DNA from: JAJNBA01 sp963842295
GTDB lineage: Bacteria; Actinomycetota; UBA4738; HRBIN12
Reading direction: 5' to 3'
Length of the DNA: 64,000 nt
Assembly (NCBI GenBank): GCA_963842295.1
Contig: CAWJFY010000009.1
Span: forward strand, 62,001 to 126,000
Of the stretch, positions 59,981 to 64,000 are shown piece by piece; within the stretch, counting starts at the first letter, position 1; every line of letters begins with the position of its first letter. Position numbers and translations under genes: made by a program. The notes under the pieces are model-generated. The model had not been told where the DNA came from and did no database searches. It saw only the letters and a program-made list of their open reading frames with translations.

Positions 59981-62173
59981 TCAAGGTCCACGAGACCGTA
60001 TGACGGTCGGCGCGGCTGTTCCCTGAGGCCCCTCCGGCATCCCCTGAGGTTCCGCGGACGACTCCGGTGAAGGCGAGGGCGTCGGCACGGGCGACGGCGA
60101 AGGTTCTGGGGATGGCTCCGCCGACGGAGACGGCTCCGGCGAGACCGGCGGCTCGGATGACGGCGAGGGCGAAAAGGACGGAGTCTGCTCCGGTGCCGGA
60201 GATGGGGAAGGTGGCGGCGGGTCCTCGTAGATCTCGTAGCTCGCGGGCGGGAACCCGGCGACGGGCATGCCTGCCGTCGCCTCGGTCATGAAGTCGTGCC
60301 AGATCAGAGCGGGGATCGTCCCCCCGTAGACCTCAGAGAAGCCGGCCACGTCACGCATCGGCCGCGACCCGTTCGGGTACCCGACCCACACGCAGCTCGC
60401 GAGCTGCGGGACGTAGCCGCAGAACCACGCGTCGGTGGCGTGCTGCGAGGTGCCCGTCTTGCCGGCCGCTCCGCGGCCGGCGAGACGGGCCGCCGTTCCG
60501 GTCCCGTGGTCGATCACGCCCTGCAGGACCCGCGTCGCCGCGTCCGCGTCTTGCGCGGACACCGCCGTGCTGCCCGCGTCAGCGACCCCTCGGAGCGGCC
60601 CCTGGAGGATCGCTCCATCGGGCCCGGTCACCCGCTCGACCGCGGTCGGCTCGACGTGGATGCCCCTCGCCGCCAGCGTGGAGAAGGCCGAGGTCATCTC
60701 CAAGGGGGTCACGTCGGACGTGCCGAGGCCGATCGAGCAGACCTCGGCGAGCGGTGAGCGGATCCCCATCCGATGCGCCACGTCCGCGACCGCCTCGGGA
60801 CTCACCTCGACCGTCACCTGCGCGTAGATCGTGTTCACCGAGCCGGCCATCGCGTTCTCGATCGACATCGTGCCGGCCGACTGATCGCCGGCGTTCGAGA
60901 CCGTCCACGGCTCCCCGTCCGTTCCGCAGAACGGGTCCGGGATCGTCATCGACGAGGGCCCGTAGCGCGTCTCGAGTGGTGAGATCCCCTGCTCGAGGGC
61001 GGCCAGCAGGACGAACGGCTTGAAGGCGCTCCCTGCCTGGCGCCGCGCCTGGGTCGCCAGGTTGAACTCGCTCCGATCGAAGCTCCGTCCGCCCACCATC
61101 GCGCGGATCGCGCCCGTCCTCGGATCGACGGCGATCAGCGCCACCTCGGGGTCCTTCGGAGTAGGGAGGTAGGAGCGGATCACGCGCTCCGCCGAGTGTT
61201 GCCAGCCCATGTCGAGCGTCGTGCGAACACGCAGTCCTCCACGGTAGAGCGCGTCGAGCCCATAGCTCGCTTTCAGGCCGCGCCGCACGTGCTCCATGAA
61301 GTGGGGTGCCTCCGAGCGCACCAACGGCTCCTCGGTCAACCCGAGCGGCCGGGCCTGGAGCCGGCGCGCCGTCTCCGCGTCGAGCGAGCCGACCTCCACC
61401 ATCCGACCCAGGGCAGCGTCGCGATAGCCGAGCGCCATCTCGGGGTGTTCGAACGGGTCTCTCGCCGAGGGTGCGGCGATCAAGCCCGCGAGAGTGGCCG
61501 ACTGGAGGAGGGTCAGGTCTTTCGCGCCGCGGCCGAAATACGTGCGAGCCGCGGCCTGGATCCCGTAGGCGCCGTGCCCGAAGTACACGGTGTTCAGGTA
61601 GCCCTCGAGGATCTCTTCCTTGGATGAGGTCCGCTCGAGCTTCACGGCGAGGATCGCTTCGTGGACCTTCCGGGCGATCGAGCGCTCCGACCCGGTGAGG
61701 ACGTTCTTCACGTACTGCTGGGTGATCGTCGAGCCCCCTTGGCTCATCGATCCGCTGGTCACGTTCGCCCACGTGGCGCGCGCGATGGCGAGCATGTCGA
61801 GACCGTCGTGCCGGTAGAAGTCAGCGTCCTCGACCGCCACCACGGCATGGCGAAGCGGCATCGGCATCTCGGCGAACGGGATCAGCATGCGGTCCACTCC
61901 CGCGTGCAGTTTCGCGACCTCGTTCCCATCGCGATCCAGCAGCATCGTCGACTGCGACAGCGGCGGGATGTCCGGGAGCTCCGTCGTCACGTACAGCGCG
62001 AAGAGCGCGCCCGCGACGGAGAGGAGCGGGAGGAGCACCGACAGGAGCGCGATCCAGGCGAGCCGGCGGCGCCGGCCCCTCGCCGGGGCCGGCGGCACCG
62101 CGACCCACGCATCATCGTCCGCCGGACCCGGGGGTCCGATCGAAGGGGGTCGTGTCGTGGGGAGGGCAGTCAT
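59981..62173 (-). CDS. Class A penicillin-binding protein
   Basis: 730 residues. One N-terminal membrane helix, glycosyltransferase domain (VAVEDADFYRHDGLD, GGSTITQQYVKN, LEGYLNTVYFGHGAYGI), transpeptidase motifs SAFK (QAGSAFKPF), SVN and KTG (GKTGTSQH), then a Ser/Pro/Glu-rich tail. It builds and cross-links peptidoglycan. ATG 62173 chosen; an ATG 36 nt upstream is possible. Confidence 0.95.
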   Translation of the reverse strand: MTALPTTRPPSIGPPGPADDDAWVAVPPAPARGRRRRLAWIALLSVLLPLLSVAGALFALYVTTELPDIPPLSQSTMLLDRDGNEVAKLHAGVDRMLIPFAEMPMPLRHAVVAVEDADFYRHDGLDMLAIARATWANVTSGSMSQGGSTITQQYVKNVLTGSERSIARKVHEAILAVKLERTSSKEEILEGYLNTVYFGHGAYGIQAAARTYFGRGAKDLTLLQSATLAGLIAAPSARDPFEHPEMALGYRDAALGRMVEVGSLDAETARRLQARPLGLTEEPLVRSEAPHFMEHVRRGLKASYGLDALYRGGLRVRTTLDMGWQHSAERVIRSYLPTPKDPEVALIAVDPRTGAIRAMVGGRSFDRSEFNLATQARRQAGSAFKPFVLLAALEQGISPLETRYGPSSMTIPDPFCGTDGEPWTVSNAGDQSAGTMSIENAMAGSVNTIYAQVTVEVSPEAVADVAHRMGIRSPLAEVCSIGLGTSDVTPLEMTSAFSTLAARGIHVEPTAVERVTGPDGAILQGPLRGVADAGSTAVSAQDADAATRVLQGVIDHGTGTAARLAGRGAAGKTGTSQHATDAWFCGYVPQLASCVWVGYPNGSRPMRDVAGFSEVYGGTIPALIWHDFMTEATAGMPVAGFPPASYEIYEDPPPPSPSPAPEQTPSFSPSPSSEPPVSPEPSPSAEPSPEPSPSPVPTPSPSPESSAEPQGMPEGPQGTAAPTVIRSRGP

Positions 62174-62278
62174 GGCTTCGGGGGCAAGAGGTATGAAGCT
62201 ACCCGCCACGGTCCTTCGGCAAACTCACCAGCACGCCGACATCGTGTAGTCCGTGCCGCGTCCGGGTAAGGGGCGCCC

Positions 62279-62398
62279 ATGAACATCGGGAGGATCGTCC
62301 GCGAGGTCGAGGCGCTTCCCGACACGGAGGAAGAACCACTGCCGCTCTCGGAACCCGCGCCGGAGCCCGTCTCGGAGCCCGCGCGACTTCCCGTCTGA
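62279..62398 (+). CDS. 39-residue acidic small protein
   Basis: Too short for most gene finders. Starts MNIGRIVREVEALPDTEEE and ends with Glu-Pro repeats and LPV. AAGGGG is 4-5 nt upstream of ATG 62279. It is 3 nt upstream of the CxCG protein gene, so the two are co-translated. As far as I recall, small proteins with this N-terminus precede such genes in other actinobacteria; the function is unknown. Confidence 0.65.
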   Translation: MNIGRIVREVEALPDTEEEPLPLSEPAPEPVSEPARLPV

Positions 62399-62401
62399 CC
62401 G

Positions 62402-62941
62402 ATGGCAGAGGTCGTTCCGATCGTCGGGTCCGTCAGGGGCTTCCGATGGTGGCGCCTCTCCGACGACATCGAGCTCCTCTCGCCCTGGCACGGACCCGCC
62501 CGTTGGCGACCAGGCGAGAACGAAGCATCGTGCCTCGCCCGGCGTGGGATGTTCGGCTGGAAGAAGTCCCATGCCTCGCACCCCCGTGGGTGCCCCGCGA
62601 CCGCGTGCGAGTGCGGCTTCTATGCGCTGCACTCGCTCCCCCATCTGAACGAAGGTCTCGACAGGGCCATCTGGGAGATAGACACGGCGACCTCGGGCGG
62701 CCGGCACGGCCTCGTGCTCGGCATCGTCGCCGGATCCGGTCGAGTGCTCATCGGCACGGAGGGTTGGCGCGCCCGGTTCGGCAGGATCCTCGCGCTCTAC
62801 GCGGATCCCAACGTCACGAGCCACACGCGGGAGCTCGGCGCGGCCGCTGCCACGTACGGAGTGCCGCTGTACCGCGATCTGGAAGCGATCGTGTCCGAAT
62901 GGGGACCCGACCGGGCGGACGTCGACTCCCTGACGGCCTGA
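62402..62941 (+). CDS. Cys-rich protein of unknown function with CxCG motif
   Basis: 179 residues with conserved-looking WWRLSDDIELLSP, HGPARWRPGENEASC, HPRGCPATACECGFYAL and WEIDTATSGGRHG. Cys residues may bind metal. No enzymatic family recognised; paired with the 39-residue protein. Confidence 0.68.
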   Translation: MAEVVPIVGSVRGFRWWRLSDDIELLSPWHGPARWRPGENEASCLARRGMFGWKKSHASHPRGCPATACECGFYALHSLPHLNEGLDRAIWEIDTATSGGRHGLVLGIVAGSGRVLIGTEGWRARFGRILALYADPNVTSHTRELGAAAATYGVPLYRDLEAIVSEWGPDRADVDSLTA

Positions 62942-62959
62942 GCCTTCTCACCACGCCGA

Positions 62960-62965
62960 TACCAT
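62960..62965 (+). promoter_or_regulatory. Putative -10 box (TACCAT) for icd
   Basis: TACCAT about 27 nt before GTG 62992, followed by AGGAGG (62981-62986). Confidence 0.4.
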
Positions 62966-62991
62966 GGCGCTCCCATCTCGAGGAGGCGCGC

Positions 62992-64000
62992 GTGGCCACA
63001 TCGACCGAACAACGGATCCCCGTCACCCTGGTGCCGGGCGACGGCATCGGCCCGGAGGTGACGGAGGCGGCCCGGCGGATCGTCGAGGCCTCGGGTGCCC
63101 CCATCGACTGGGAGGAGTCTGAGGCCGGCGCCGAAGTCTTCAAGAAAGGCCTCCCCTCGGGCGTTCCCGACGGAACGATCTCGTCGCTGTCGCGGACGCG
63201 CGTCATGTTGAAGGGACCCCTCGAGACGCCCGTCGGGTTCGGCGAGAAGAGCGCGAACGTCACGCTACGGAAACTCTTCGAGACCTACGCGAACGTGAGG
63301 CCGGTGCGAGAGCTCCCCGGAGTGAAGACGCCGTACAGCGGACGAGGCATCGATCTCGTGATGGTCCGAGAGAACGTCGAAGACCTCTACGCCGGCATCG
63401 AATACATGCAGACACCGGGGGTCGCCGAGGCGTTGAAGCTCATCTCGGTCAAGGGTTGCGAGAAGATCGCCCGGTTCGCCTTCGAGTACGCCCGGAGCGA
63501 GCAGCGCACGCAGGTGACCTGCGCGACGAAGGCGAACATCATGAAGCTCTCCGAGGGGACGTTGAAACGCGTCTTCGAGCAGGTCGCGCCCGACTACCCG
63601 GACATCGAGGCTTGGCACCTGATCGTCGACAACTGCGCACATCAGCTCGTGAAGCGACCGGAGCAGTTCGACGTGCTGGTGATGACGAACATGAATGGCG
63701 ACATCCTGTCGGACCTGTCGAGCGCGCTGGTCGGCGGCCTCGGTTTCGCTCCCAGCGCCAACATCGGCAGCGAGGTCGCGATCTTCGAAGCGGTCCATGG
63801 GTCGGCGCCGAAGTACGCGGGCAAGAACGTGATCAATCCGACCGCGCTGATCCTGTCCGCCGTGCTGATGCTGCGGTACCTGGGGTTGTTCGATCAGGCC
63901 GCGGCGATCGAGCATGCGGTATTGGTGACGCTGGAAGGCGGCGTCCTCACGGGCGACGTCGTCGGCTACGACAGCGGCGCGTCGACGACGGACTACACCG
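62992..64000 (+). CDS. icd: Isocitrate dehydrogenase, N-terminal part (runs off the window)
   Basis: 336 residues are visible, with the end beyond base 64000. LVPGDGIGPEVTEAARRIVE, KSANVTLRKLFETYANVRPV (Ser/Asn/Arg substrate residues as in isocitrate dehydrogenase), VMVRENVEDLYAGIEY, WHLIVDNCAHQLV and NMNGDILSDLSSALVGGLGFAPSANIG. This is the decarboxylating dehydrogenase fold; the substrate residues favour isocitrate over 3-isopropylmalate. GTG 62992 has AGGAGG 5 nt upstream. Confidence 0.9.
   Translation, partial: MATSTEQRIPVTLVPGDGIGPEVTEAARRIVEASGAPIDWEESEAGAEVFKKGLPSGVPDGTISSLSRTRVMLKGPLETPVGFGEKSANVTLRKLFETYANVRPVRELPGVKTPYSGRGIDLVMVRENVEDLYAGIEYMQTPGVAEALKLISVKGCEKIARFAFEYARSEQRTQVTCATKANIMKLSEGTLKRVFEQVAPDYPDIEAWHLIVDNCAHQLVKRPEQFDVLVMTNMNGDILSDLSSALVGGLGFAPSANIGSEVAIFEAVHGSAPKYAGKNVINPTALILSAVLMLRYLGLFDQAAAIEHAVLVTLEGGVLTGDVVGYDSGASTTDYT

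Overview
The window is about two-thirds G+C by eye, densely coded, and has no insertion sequences, phage genes or CRISPR arrays. The gene content points to a member of Actinomycetota. Evidence includes a WhiG/FliA-type sigma factor next to dprA and rpsB, a DUF2469 gene beside rnhB, a SepIVA-like DivIVA protein beside coaD, a CofC/FbiD enzyme for coenzyme F420, and many genes with a TAnnnT box 6-10 nt before the start codon (leaderless mRNAs). The gene order resembles that of known actinobacteria, but several unusual insertions suggest a deep-branching or uncultured lineage. The lineage call is inference; no 16S gene is present.

Layout. 1-2665: a truncated secreted protein gene, then trpE (broken by an apparent frameshift) and trpG. 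2666-9634 (minus): dxr-rseP, a two-component system, yjbQ, ispG and a secreted protein; this holds two MEP isoprenoid enzymes and a site-2 protease. 9687-14126 (minus): rpsB-tsf-pyrH-frr-cdsA. 14280-19141 (minus): xerC-like recombinase, whiG-like sigma factor, M23 peptidase, a PQQ-repeat protein and a membrane protein. 19383-27721: dprA and comM, a divergent PLP decarboxylase, then trmD-rplS-lepB-rnhB-DUF2469-lysE-yraN. 27812-31468 (plus): an inserted block with a membrane M50 protease carrying two cyclic-nucleotide-binding domains, a small zinc protein, a Lys/Arg-repeat peptide and a Crp/Fnr regulator. 31475-39357 (minus): smc, ftsY, a CheY-like receiver, ffh, rpsP, KH protein and rimM. 39485-40797 (plus): a sortase-substrate-like protein and a nicotinamidase. 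40829-47152 (minus): recG, rsmD, coaD, sepIVA-like, DUF177, rpmF, rnc, mutM. 47159-51530: tlpA-like, rpmB, thiD/thiL and pckA. 51581-64000: phosphoribosyltransferase, small Lrp-type protein, ddl, a Cys/Met PLP enzyme, plsC-like, cofC, a cold-shock-like protein, HU, tRNA-Gln, topoisomerase IB, YihY/BrkB, a class A PBP, a two-gene small-protein cassette and a truncated isocitrate dehydrogenase.

How it fits together. Most of the window is housekeeping: translation (S2, EF-Ts, RRF, L19, S16, L28, L32, RimM, TrmD), protein export (Ffh, FtsY, LepB), DNA processing (SMC, DprA, ComM, RecG, MutM, RNase III and HII) and envelope synthesis (CdsA, PlsC, Ddl, PBP). The most interesting region is 27812-31468. 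A conserved operon order (rpsP-KH-rimM-trmD-rplS) is split by an oppositely oriented cluster that looks like a cyclic-nucleotide-responsive membrane-protease/Crp module. It contains a TA-free intergenic stretch with GTCAC/GTGAC half-sites repeated at exact 23-bp spacing. Other points worth checking are the missing catalytic N-terminal proline in MutM, the receiver domain between ftsY and ffh, the structured leader of xerC, and the shared TAGGCT-type start-proximal promoters.
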